A DNA stretch of 49,880 nt from Dendronalium phyllosphericum CENA369 (lineage in GTDB: Bacteria; Cyanobacteriota; Cyanobacteriia; Cyanobacteriales; Nostocaceae), in assembly GCF_016056275.1 (NCBI RefSeq), contig NZ_JAECZA010000236.1, positions 1 to 49,880 of the forward strand, written 5' to 3'. A model generated the notes under the pieces. It did not search any database, was not told the origin of the DNA, and saw only the letters and a list, made by a program, of their open reading frames with translations. How positions within the stretch are numbered: the first letter of the stretch is position 1; each line of letters opens with the position of its first letter. The translations under genes and the position numbers were made by a program. Shown here in pieces: positions 16,935-24,560 of this stretch.

Positions 16935-18161
16935 TTAAGAACTATCTGCATTTAAATTCAATCGAACTAAGTCACGGAAGTTAGAAATTTGCTGCATAAA
17001 AATACCTGAACCTATAATACAAATACTTGCGCCAAAGATGACAGTATTTACAACACCGATACGGCTTGCTAGTGCGCCAGCTATCAAATTGCCCAAAGGA
17101 ATTGCACCTGTAGATGACATAACGTAAAGACCTGTGATTTGTCCGCGATTTTCATCGTTGACTAACAACTGAAGTAAAGTACGTCCAGCGATTATCTGCA
17201 AAATAAAGCCAAAACCAGCTGCTAACAGTGACAGCAAAGAAAGCCAGAACACACGCGATAGCGCAAAAATAATGAGGCTCATGCCCATAAAACCTATACC
17301 TAATGCCAAAATTTTTCCTAATCCATGTACATTTTGATGCTTAGTTAAATAGATACCACCCGCTAAAGTTCCTAAGCTGGATGCTGTCATTAGAAAACCA
17401 AAAGTATTAGATTCACCCTGCAAAATCTCTTTGGCAAAAATCGGCCCCAATGCTAGGTAAAATCCCCAAACGCAGCAGACTAAACTTGAACCAATCAAGA
17501 TAGAGCGAATTGGTAAAAAACCTATGGCATAGTTAAAACTAGTTTTCAATCCTTCTAGAGGTTGGCGTGTAGAAATGACAGCTTTTTTGTCATTAGTTTT
17601 TATTGCTAAAAGAGCAATAATTACAGCAACATAACTGATACTATCCAATAAAAAACATAGCCCCGATTCCCAGGCTGCAATTAATAAACCTGCGATCGCT
17701 GGCCCCACCATACTCGTCACACTTACAAGGGAAGAGTACAAGGCAAACGCATTACCAAGATTTTCTTTACCTACTGTTTGGGGTAAAAAAGCTTGCCGAG
17801 TTGGAATATCAAAGGCATTGATCGTCCCTAACAGTACACCCAAAAAAGTAATGTACCAGACGTTAATCGTACCACTCAAGGCTAACCACGTTAGAGCCAG
17901 AGACCGCAACATCCCTAAAATTTGGGCGACAAGCAGAATGCGGTGACGATTAGTGCGATCGGCAATAATTCCACCCAGAGGAATCAAAAGCAATGTGGGA
18001 ATTTGGCTGGCAAAACCCACTACACCCAATAAGAAAGCGGAATCAGTCAGGCGATATACCAGCCAGCTAGTAGCTACCTGTGTCATTGAAGTACCAATTA
18101 GAGAAATGGCTTGACCTGTGTAGAACAAGCTAAAATTTCTAGAACTAAAAGCACGGAGCAT
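16935..18161 (-). CDS. MFS transporter (MFS_3/EntS type)
   Basis: The 408-residue integral membrane protein has about twelve hydrophobic segments. The first is FYTGQAISLIGTSMTQVATS, and the MFS motif in loop 2-3 is GGIIADRTNRHRILL near residues 63-77. It belongs to the group of the enterobactin exporter EntS and macrolide efflux proteins and should use the proton gradient. The cargo is unknown; export of a product or uptake of a sulfur compound are both possible. Upstream, 34-59 bp before the start, lies operator site 2, a near-perfect long palindrome, suggesting that this gene is directly controlled together with the other sulfur genes. It follows tauD in the same direction. Confidence 0.88.
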   Translation of the reverse strand: MLRAFSSRNFSLFYTGQAISLIGTSMTQVATSWLVYRLTDSAFLLGVVGFASQIPTLLLIPLGGIIADRTNRHRILLVAQILGMLRSLALTWLALSGTINVWYITFLGVLLGTINAFDIPTRQAFLPQTVGKENLGNAFALYSSLVSVTSMVGPAIAGLLIAAWESGLCFLLDSISYVAVIIALLAIKTNDKKAVISTRQPLEGLKTSFNYAIGFLPIRSILIGSSLVCCVWGFYLALGPIFAKEILQGESNTFGFLMTASSLGTLAGGIYLTKHQNVHGLGKILALGIGFMGMSLIIFALSRVFWLSLLSLLAAGFGFILQIIAGRTLLQLLVNDENRGQITGLYVMSSTGAIPLGNLIAGALASRIGVVNTVIFGASICIIGSGIFMQQISNFRDLVRLNLNADSS

Positions 18162-18184
18162 GACTTATGGTTTTTGGGTGTCTG

Positions 18185-18230
18185 CATTTAATAATACGGT
18201 AAAACTCTAGGTTTACCGTATTATTAAATG
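18185..18230. promoter_or_regulatory. Inverted-repeat operator candidate, site 2 (long palindrome)
   Basis: TACGGTA (18195-18201), 12-nt spacer, TACCGTA (18214-18220) form the core. Symmetry extends to perfect 19-bp arms, 18185-18203 and 18212-18230. It lies upstream of the MFS gene and downstream of the tauD-like stop. The lack of a T-run on the minus-strand exit and the match with the other sites favour an operator over a terminator, although it could do both. Confidence 0.6.
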
Positions 18231-18304
18231 TGATTACTTTGGGCGATCGCCTTAATTTGTCTTATATATATTGTTAGCCTTTGACTCAACTAGCACTTGA
18301 TAAC

Positions 18305-19273
18305 TCAATTGAGTGCTGGTTCTGCTAACACCTTCTCGGCTTTTTGCTTGAGGACAGTTGGTAATTCACCTGTTAAAGGTTCGCCTTCAACTATTTGGGA
18401 ACGGAAATTATCAGGCCCGACTGGAATATCACCTGTGATGGTGGTGCGATAGAGTACGCGTTCAACTTCTATACGATCCAAATCTTGTGGGGCTAAATGC
18501 GAGGTAGCGCGGTTATCCCAGAAAGCGATATCACCATTGTTCCAACGGAAGCGAGTGATATAAGCAGGTTTGGTAATTTGGTTGAAAAACAACTCCAGCA
18601 GCAGTTCGCTCTCTTGTGGTGATACATCCAGAATGTGTGAGGTGAAGCCAGGATTCACGAACAATGCACGTTCGCCTGTTTCAGGATGAACGCGTACCAC
18701 TGGGTGAATCGAAACCTGGGGATTGGCAGCAATGCGCTGGGCATATTTGCTATTGCTAGGTATCCGTAAACGTGCATTGAACCGATGCTCCGCTTTCAAT
18801 CCATCCGCTAGGGTGCGTAGGGGTGCAGATAGACCTTCATAAGCTGCAACTAGATTAGTCCATTGTGTGTCGCCACCAAAGCTAGGGACGTTAACTGCTC
18901 GCAGAATTGAACCCGCAGGTGGGTTAACAACAGCAGTTACATCAGTATGCCAACGACTTTCATAGCTAGTACGGCGTAGACCGTTGCGGCGCTCGAAGCG
19001 GCTGCGATCGATTGGTAAGATTTGGGAAAAGCCTTCTATCGGCTCATCTTCGTGGGGATGCGCGTAGGTCACTTCACCAAAACGAGCCGTGAAAGCAATC
19101 TGTGCAGCATGATCTATGTTCTGATTGCGAAAGAAAATGACCTTCCACTTCAATAATGCTTGACGAATTTCGGCAACAGCTTCATCGTGCAGAGTATGCG
19201 AAAGATCCACGCCGCTGATTTCAGCACCAGTGAAACCAGAAGTCGGTTTAACTTCAATGTGCTTATAGCTCAT
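18305..19273 (-). CDS. TauD-type 2-oxoglutarate/Fe(II) dioxygenase
   Basis: The 322-residue enzyme belongs to the TauD/AtsK family, which use 2-oxoglutarate and O2 to hydroxylate the carbon next to a sulfonate or sulfate ester, releasing sulfite or sulfate and an aldehyde. The iron ligands are visible: His109 and Asp111 in SRWHTDVTA and His259 in NRATSHLAP; the 2-oxoglutarate-binding Arg follows in VERVLYRTTI (residue 272 or 276). The N-terminal EVKPTSGFTGAEISGVDLSH is typical. Taurine, other alkanesulfonates or alkyl sulfates could be substrates; sequence does not decide. It stands at the head of a minus-strand stretch with the MFS gene. A RBS-like GGAG (minus strand, 19281-19284) lies eight bases before its ATG. 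Confidence 0.9.
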   Translation of the reverse strand: MSYKHIEVKPTSGFTGAEISGVDLSHTLHDEAVAEIRQALLKWKVIFFRNQNIDHAAQIAFTARFGEVTYAHPHEDEPIEGFSQILPIDRSRFERRNGLRRTSYESRWHTDVTAVVNPPAGSILRAVNVPSFGGDTQWTNLVAAYEGLSAPLRTLADGLKAEHRFNARLRIPSNSKYAQRIAANPQVSIHPVVRVHPETGERALFVNPGFTSHILDVSPQESELLLELFFNQITKPAYITRFRWNNGDIAFWDNRATSHLAPQDLDRIEVERVLYRTTITGDIPVGPDNFRSQIVEGEPLTGELPTVLKQKAEKVLAEPALN

Positions 19274-19600
19274 GTTTATTCTCCAAAACTCGATTTATGG
19301 GTGAATGTTTGTACTTATCAGCTTCTGTACTAAAGAACACAATATCATGTTAAACTAACTATTAGTAAAACTAAGATTAAGTTTTGCAAACAAATGATAG
19401 TTGACTGTTAGTGCTTATGTTTTCAACTTCAATATTTTGCGTTGCTGCTAACTGACCAAGCCCCGTTGGGGCGGGGTGTGGGGGAAGAGATAGCCCTAAG
19501 CACCCTTGGGGCCCTGCCCTTAAGGGCAATTGTGTTGGTAGGGGTTTCAAGCCCCTACCAACACCGTCTCCACTACACCCTACACCCTACCCCCTACACC
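19274..19600. other. tauD upstream region with repeat block and hairpin
   Basis: The first part (19274-19440) is AT-rich and should hold the tauD promoter. It contains TTAGTAAAACTAA, a small palindrome, but no clear copy of the shared operator. From 19458 the sequence turns GC-rich with GGGGCGGGGTGTGGGGG. A perfect hairpin follows, GTGTTGGTAGGGG (19532-19544) and CCCCTACCAACAC (19552-19564), and then CCTACACCCTACACCC-type heptamers. No gene is seen. Confidence 0.6.
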
Positions 19601-19870
19601 CTATTTCTGACGTTCTAGCTCACCTCGTTGACGTGCAATAGCAATAATCCCGCCTTTTTGATAACCCAAGTGATTCACATTGTTTTTCTCTGTAGTTTTG
19701 GTAGTAAGACTGTTTGAGGAGAAATCTGAGTTAGCTGCAACATTGGTCGCTATTTTTTGACTGCAACTAGAAGTTATTAAACCAAGAATCAAACTAGCAA
19801 CTGCCAAGATTTTACTGGCAGAATATTTTTGTTTGTACGAAAACCGATGTTCTACGAAATAATTCACCAC
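19601..19870 (-). pseudogene. Truncated sulfonate-type binding lipoprotein
   Basis: Only 89 codons remain. They encode a signal segment with the lipobox ITSSC, a linker, and the first mature strand VNHLGYQKGGIIAIARQRGE, which matches the start of SsuA-type proteins, whose usual length is about 330-350 residues. The frame ends at ELERQK, exactly where a block of CCTACACCC-type heptanucleotide repeats begins. The rest of the gene has been lost, probably by recombination at or insertion of that repeat block. Operator site 3 lies 66 bp upstream of its start, so the promoter of a former third sulfonate-binding gene is still in place. Confidence 0.8.
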
Positions 19871-19935
19871 AATTGACTCCTTGATATCAAATTTTAGGAG
19901 TTTAAGCAGCTAAATTTATGATAGAAGGAGTTAAT

Positions 19936-19961
19936 TACGAAAATTCGATAAACTTATCGTA
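19936..19961. promoter_or_regulatory. Inverted-repeat operator candidate, site 3
   Basis: TACGAAA (19936-19942), 12-nt spacer, TATCGTA (19955-19961). One arm has a single mismatch to the perfect site 1; the spacer length is the same. It is 66 bp upstream of the truncated sulfonate-binding gene and 80 bp downstream of metQ. Confidence 0.55.
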
Positions 19962-20040
19962 GTTAATAAAAATTAAGAGTACCACCTTTTAATGTATTAT
20001 CCAAATCAATATTTCTATGCATTGGTTTGAGCAACAGTCT

Positions 20041-20889
20041 CTAAAAAACGGGTATGAGTCTTCCTTTATATTCTTTATTGATAAAATCCTTGACATGAGG
20101 ATGAACGAGAAGCTTATTTAATTTCTGAATCTTTGGTTCGTTTTCTCGACCTTGTAATGTAACTAATGCCAGAGCATATTTCTTATCCTTAGCTGTCTCT
20201 TCACCCATAGAATTAGGTTCTATCCCTGCGAGTGCAACAGTTTGTGCTGAAGATACAATGAAGTCTACATCATTAATAGCTCGGACAACTTGTACACCTT
20301 CTACTTCCTTAATTTGCAAGTTTTTCGGGTTAGCAGCAATATCTCTTTGAGTTATAAATTGTTTAGCGTTTTCTTTTAACTTAATTAGACCGTTAGCCGC
20401 TAATAACCTTAATCCTCGGTCATTATTGATAACATCATTAGCAATGGTTACAGTTGCGTTTTGGGGAATTTCGCTAATTGATTTTAAGTTTTTAGAGAAA
20501 AGACCAAGTGTATTTAAATAAACTGTATTCAATGCTACTAAATTTAAATTAAGTTCCTTAACAGCATTATTCATAAAAGGTCTGTGCTGAAAGAAATTAG
20601 CATCAATAACCTTATCTCTCAGGGCTGTATTAGGTTGTATCCAATCATTAAAAGTAACAATTTGAATTTCTAAATCTTCTTGTGCTGCTAGATGATTGTT
20701 TACAAATTTTAAAATATCTTGAGAGACGATACCAGTTACCCCAACTTTAATTATTTCTTTTTGTTCTTTCTGGCTAATTGTTTGCGTTTTATTAGGAGAC
20801 TTTTGAGTAGATTGTTGGCTACAACTAGCAAAAACTAAAGAGGCACTAAGAGAACCTAAAGTTGTTAAGAAAAACCTGCGTGTATTCAT
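20041..20889 (-). CDS. metQ: MetQ/NlpA-type substrate-binding lipoprotein
   Basis: The 282-residue protein is the periplasmic binding part of a methionine-type ABC importer. It starts NTRRFFLTTLGSLSA, has a lipobox VFASC with Cys23 as the lipidation site, and a mature part with IIKVGVTGIVSQDILKFV and DANFFQHRPFMN, the latter close to the DaNfFQHxPyL signature of MetQ. The internal TIANDVINNDRGLRLLAANG is also family-typical. D- and L-methionine, or related thioethers, are the expected ligands. Its gene is 36 bp downstream of metI. No metN ATPase gene is in the window, which is unusual, so the ATPase must come from elsewhere. Confidence 0.9.
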   Translation of the reverse strand: MNTRRFFLTTLGSLSASLVFASCSQQSTQKSPNKTQTISQKEQKEIIKVGVTGIVSQDILKFVNNHLAAQEDLEIQIVTFNDWIQPNTALRDKVIDANFFQHRPFMNNAVKELNLNLVALNTVYLNTLGLFSKNLKSISEIPQNATVTIANDVINNDRGLRLLAANGLIKLKENAKQFITQRDIAANPKNLQIKEVEGVQVVRAINDVDFIVSSAQTVALAGIEPNSMGEETAKDKKYALALVTLQGRENEPKIQKLNKLLVHPHVKDFINKEYKGRLIPVF

Positions 20890-20925
20890 TATTTAATCCA
20901 AAATCTAAAATCCTTCTATTTTTCC

Positions 20926-21582
20926 TTAGCGTTTTCGCATACGCTGGGCAATGAAATCACCTAAAAATTGAATAATTTGTACCAGTGCAATCAAAACCAC
21001 AATGGTAGAAAACATAACTGCTACATCGAAGCGTTGGTAGCCGTATTGAATTGCTAAATTACCTAAACCACCGCCACCAACAGCCCCAGCCATCGCGGAG
21101 GAGTTAAGTAAACTCACAATCAGAATTGTTATCCCTAATACTAATGAAGGCAAAGCTTCCGGTATCAATACTTTGAGAACGATTTGCCAATAATTGCATC
21201 CCATTGCTTGGGCGGCTTCTATTAATCCCTTATCAACTTCTAAAATACTGGTTTCAGCGATGCGACCGAAAAATGGAATGGCGGCGAGAGTTAAAGGAAC
21301 TAATGCGGCGGTGCTACCGATGGAAGTACCGACAATTAAGCGAGTAAGTGGTGTTAAAACGACAAGCAGAATAATAAAAGGAAACGATCGCCCAGTATTG
21401 ACGATCGCACCTAACACTTTATGCAGTTGAGGAAAATCTAACAAGTTACTTGGGCCTGTCATCACCAGTAACAAGCCCAAAGGCAAGCCTAAAGCTATAG
21501 CGACCAATGCCGATATACTCACCATGTAAAAAGTTTCACCAGTGGCTTGCAGTAAGCTTTGGAGTAATTCTTGTCCTTGCAT
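20926..21582 (-). CDS. metI: MetI-type ABC transporter permease
   Basis: The 218-residue membrane protein has five hydrophobic segments and the binding-protein-dependent transport signature AAQAMGCNYWQIVLKVLIPEA near residues 130-150, where the EAA loop contacts the ATPase. Starting TGETFYMVSISALVAIALG and ending in IQFLGDFIAQRMRKR, it matches MetI of methionine importers in length and order. It is upstream of metQ in the same transcription unit and downstream of the DszC/SfnB-like gene. The intact EAA loop implies a MetN-like ATPase partner, but that gene is not in the window. Confidence 0.9.
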   Translation of the reverse strand: MQGQELLQSLLQATGETFYMVSISALVAIALGLPLGLLLVMTGPSNLLDFPQLHKVLGAIVNTGRSFPFIILLVVLTPLTRLIVGTSIGSTAALVPLTLAAIPFFGRIAETSILEVDKGLIEAAQAMGCNYWQIVLKVLIPEALPSLVLGITILIVSLLNSSAMAGAVGGGGLGNLAIQYGYQRFDVAVMFSTIVVLIALVQIIQFLGDFIAQRMRKR

Positions 21583-21665
21583 TTCTCAAAAAGGGTGTAG
21601 GGGTGTGAAGGTATGGGGTGTAGGGGAGAGTGTTGTTAATTCTTTACCTTACGCCCATATATCCC

Positions 21666-22904
21666 TCAAAAAAATCCTCTCTGTGGCAATGGTGTACCGT
21701 TAATCTCGTAGTCGCCGATCGCACGAGCTTTAAAATGATTTGGGTTGTGTGAGGATAAGGTACGAGCATTGCGCCAGTGGCGATCGAAGTTTGAGCTTTT
21801 TTTAGTTGTAGAAGCCCCACCAACTTCAAACAATAAGGTAGCCGAACGTAATGCCAAATCATCAACAATCAATTTGGCTTTGGCTGCACTCAAAGAAGTT
21901 GCCAGTGCTACAGCCGTTTCTGCTTCTTCTCCCTGGGCTTGGGCAGCAGGGAGGCGATCCAGACCATCAGCTGCTGCTAAAACAATTGCTTCGGCAGCAA
22001 AAGCATTGGCGGCAATTTGTCCGACAGTTTGTTGCAAAATAGGATCTTCTGTTGCTTGCTCGGATACGGCATGGTAGAAAGTCCGGGGTCTGTTACGGAT
22101 GAGGGCTGTAGCATCACGCAGAATACTACGAATAATACCGGCGTTGATGGCAGTCAGGAATAATTGCGGGACGATGTTGTAAGGCAAGTCGTCTTTGTCT
22201 GTGTCTGTCTCAAAAATTACTTCATCTGCCTCTACACGGACATTCGTGAAGGTAGTCGTTCCCGTACCTGTGAGTCTTTGTCCGAAGCCGTCCCAATCGT
22301 CCACCAGTTCAAGACCCTCGTGGTTAGTAGGAATGAGTATATACGCTGTAGAGCCATCTGGCGCTAACACACGCACGAAAATCAAGTCTGCATAAAGGCT
22401 GCCAGTGCTGTAATATTTCCTTCCATTCAGACGATAGCCGTTGCCATCGGGTGTTAATTTTGTATTCACGACTTGGCGACCACCCGAACGCTTGGCTTCT
22501 AGCTCGGTGGAAGCGAGTCCAATAATTGCACCATCAGCAACGGCTTTGAGCCATCGGCGATTCCTTTGGGTGCGCTCAGAACGCAAAATTCGCTCCGTCA
22601 CAGAGAAATGATTCCGCACAATGTGAGCCACATTCGGGTCAGCATCCCCTAAGCGAATAACGACCTCGAATAGTTCGCGCGCCGTGCTACCGCCACCACC
22701 TTCGGCTACGGGAATTCGCAATGCACCCAAACGAGAACGCCGGATTAATTCAACTACATCAAAAGGCAGGATGCGATCGCGATCGCGATCGCTAGCCCCC
22801 AAAGCAATAAAATCAAAAAGTTGCTGGAGTTCTGGTGAATTTGCTCTCACAGGAGCCGAAAATTGAATTGTCGTATCTGCAAGTTTCTCTGGACTTTTAA
22901 TCAT
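21666..22904 (-). CDS. Acyl-CoA-dehydrogenase-fold flavin monooxygenase, DszC/SfnB-like
   Basis: A 412-residue protein of the acyl-CoA dehydrogenase superfamily, in the branch with the dibenzothiophene monooxygenase DszC and the sulfur-acquisition oxidoreductase SfnB. The branch hallmark is the C-terminal ARTLSSHNPNHFKARAIGDY. Other markers are GLASTELEAKRSGG, KYYSTGSLYADLIFVRVL and GQRLTGTGTTTFTNVRV. Members use reduced flavin from a separate reductase and O2 to oxidise organic sulfur compounds or to initiate desulfurisation. The substrate here is unknown. A run of overlapping GCGATCGC units at 22773-22792 encodes the DRDRDRI stretch. The gene is the first of the metI-metQ unit, and operator site 4 lies about 210 bp upstream. 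No flavin reductase gene is in the window. Confidence 0.85.
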   Translation of the reverse strand: MIKSPEKLADTTIQFSAPVRANSPELQQLFDFIALGASDRDRDRILPFDVVELIRRSRLGALRIPVAEGGGGSTARELFEVVIRLGDADPNVAHIVRNHFSVTERILRSERTQRNRRWLKAVADGAIIGLASTELEAKRSGGRQVVNTKLTPDGNGYRLNGRKYYSTGSLYADLIFVRVLAPDGSTAYILIPTNHEGLELVDDWDGFGQRLTGTGTTTFTNVRVEADEVIFETDTDKDDLPYNIVPQLFLTAINAGIIRSILRDATALIRNRPRTFYHAVSEQATEDPILQQTVGQIAANAFAAEAIVLAAADGLDRLPAAQAQGEEAETAVALATSLSAAKAKLIVDDLALRSATLLFEVGGASTTKKSSNFDRHWRNARTLSSHNPNHFKARAIGDYEINGTPLPQRGFF

Positions 22905-23116
22905 TAGTTTCTATCTCCAAATATCCTGTAAAAAATCTATGTTGGTGAGTGGTGAGGCAATTGCTATTTCTAGGTGACGCTACTTTGGCACTACAAAGTT
23001 GAAGAATGTTTTCAGCCTAGAGGCGATTACATCTGGTAACATATTCAAGCCACCGACTGTACTCGACAAAAACCATTCCTCTGTAAAGGTTTTAGATGTA
23101 TTTAAGTTTTATAAAA

Positions 23117-23142
23117 TACTAAAAATCTACCGAATTACCGTA
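23117..23142. promoter_or_regulatory. Inverted-repeat operator candidate, site 4
   Basis: TACTAAA (23117-23123), 12-nt spacer, TACCGTA (23136-23142). The left arm is degenerate, the right arm identical to site 2. It lies 213 bp upstream of the DszC/SfnB-like gene, farther than the other sites, so a long leader or a second promoter would be needed. Confidence 0.45.
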
Positions 23143-23937
23143 GTTTAATAATCCCAAATTTTCCCCAAGTTGTCAATCTGTTTTTCTTGACGAAAATTCA
23201 ATTCATCCCTTTATTATGCAACGCCGTCCTTACAGAATAGTCATATCAAACGATTTGGTGACTATTCGATTGACTTGGATACTTTACCGCAGACATTGGA
23301 TGAGGTGGCGGTGTTCGTTTTCGTGTAACTGACTGCTGTAAGAAGAATTATTTACCTCCCCTTCGGGGCGGGAGTGGGGAGTAGGGAGTAGGGGAAGAAA
23401 TTAGCCCCGAAAAAGGTTAAAGCCTCGCCCGCAAGTGGCGCGAAAAATCCTTGTATTGCACAAGATAGGTTGAAACCCCGCCCCTTGTGGGCGGCTTAGT
23501 TTCCCTACTCCCCAATCCCTACTCCCTACTCCCTTTTATAAAATTTTACAAAGTGTCCTGTTTTGTATGTACTTTCATGACCCCCGATCGCACTTAGTGA
23601 AAGATGCGTAGACGCTTTGCGGCTTGTCACAGACATCGCAGAAGGCTGGTATGATAATCCAATTGAACTGCTCATTAACTCCTGCAAGAGGGGCACAAAG
23701 GGTAAGAATACTGCTACAAACGATTCAGTGCTTGTTTGAGTTGGCGCGACGGCAGCGAGCGAATTGTACTGGCGATGTCGGGTGGGTCGTTTATACGCCC
23801 GATGAGGAGGCTGTTGAGTTGCGTAAGATGATGCGGCGGTTTTCAATACATTTGTTAAACAGATAAAGACTCAATTTAGGGATTTTAATGCTGGCCGATC
23901 AAAAATTAGCCAATTAATTAAATACCTTTTTATGGTT
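23143..23937. other. Repeat-rich intergenic region with possible gene fragments
   Basis: This region separates the sulfur island from the peptide cluster. A plus-strand frame around 23250-23328 reads IKRFGDYSIDLDTLPQTLDE and ends in a stop, looking like a C-terminal gene remnant. A second frame at about 23690-23866 reads ECLF-less RANCTGDVGWVVYTPDEEAV and then ELRKMMRRFSIHLLNR; I recognise neither. Between them, 23375-23395 (GGGGAGTAGGGAGTAGGGG) and 23500-23534 (CCCTACTCCC copies) form an inverted repeat around a GC-rich core with GCCCCTTGTGGGCGG. Around 23606-23638 lies a dispersed repeat of the TAGACGCTTTGCGGC type. Confidence 0.45.
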
Positions 23938-24021
23938 TTAACTATCTTAACTATCTTAACTGTCTTAAATATCTTAACTGTCTTCTTAACTGTCTTAACT
24001 GTCTTCTTAACTGTCTTAACT
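23938..24021. repeat. Tandem 9-bp repeat, ACTGTCTTA type
   Basis: About nine units of ACTATCTTA/ACTGTCTTA follow each other, two of them lengthened to ACTGTCTTCTTA. The array is imperfect and has no coding appearance. It marks the left border of the AT-rich region before the hph/apt cluster. Confidence 0.85.
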
Positions 24022-24560
24022 GCTATTGTATTTTCTTGGTAAATCTGAGATTATGTTTAATTAAAGTTCTAAACCAACTTTATATGAAGTTGCATAAAAT
24101 AAAAAATAAAAACTTTGCTTGGTCATCATTCCAGGCTCTTACAATTGTATGCAGCTTCACAATTAGTATCAGCAGTTTAATATTAATAAAGTCAGTTATT
24201 AAAAGAATAATTTTGTATTAATTAAAGGAATACATAATATTATTTATAATAAATAATTGAACAAGAAATCCTATCATAGTAAATGATATAAATATAAGCG
24301 TAAAGAGGAATGCCCGTAATCTAGTCTAAGCAAATCTATTTAAATAAAAATAATGCTAATATTAAATCTTATATTATATATGTATCTTGAAAATCGGTCT
24401 TTTATCAGTATTCAAACTCTGTATTTTGGGCGACCAAAATAAGTGCATCGTTTTTAATTACTAAATTTTTATGGTCAATATAGATATATAAATTTAAATA
24501 TAAATTATATTTTTATTCTTTATTAATGGAAGGAGTTTGTCCTTAAGAATTTTAGGATGT
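24022..24560. other. AT-rich leader region before hphB
   Basis: About 540 bp of strongly AT-rich sequence with no convincing gene; a 61-codon frame at 24036-24221 has low-complexity composition and no RBS. It should hold the promoter of the hph/apt cluster, but I see no clear -35/-10 pair. GGAAGGAG at 24528-24535 is a good Shine-Dalgarno match but stands 25 bases from the first ATG (24561) and only one base from a TTG (24537), leaving the hphB start undecided. Confidence 0.45.

Noticed and set aside
18185-18230. Rho-independent terminator of the tauD-like gene
   Set aside because: The hairpin is AT-rich with no T-tract at the exit side, and its core matches three other sites located upstream of genes.
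23526-23846. 106-residue minus-strand frame
   Set aside because: Its composition (QQPPHRAYKRPTRHRQ) looks like an antisense shadow over repeats and gene remnants; no start signal.
24036-24221. Small protein of 61 residues before hphB
   Set aside because: Very AT-rich composition, no Shine-Dalgarno sequence and no recognisable pattern; regarded as chance.
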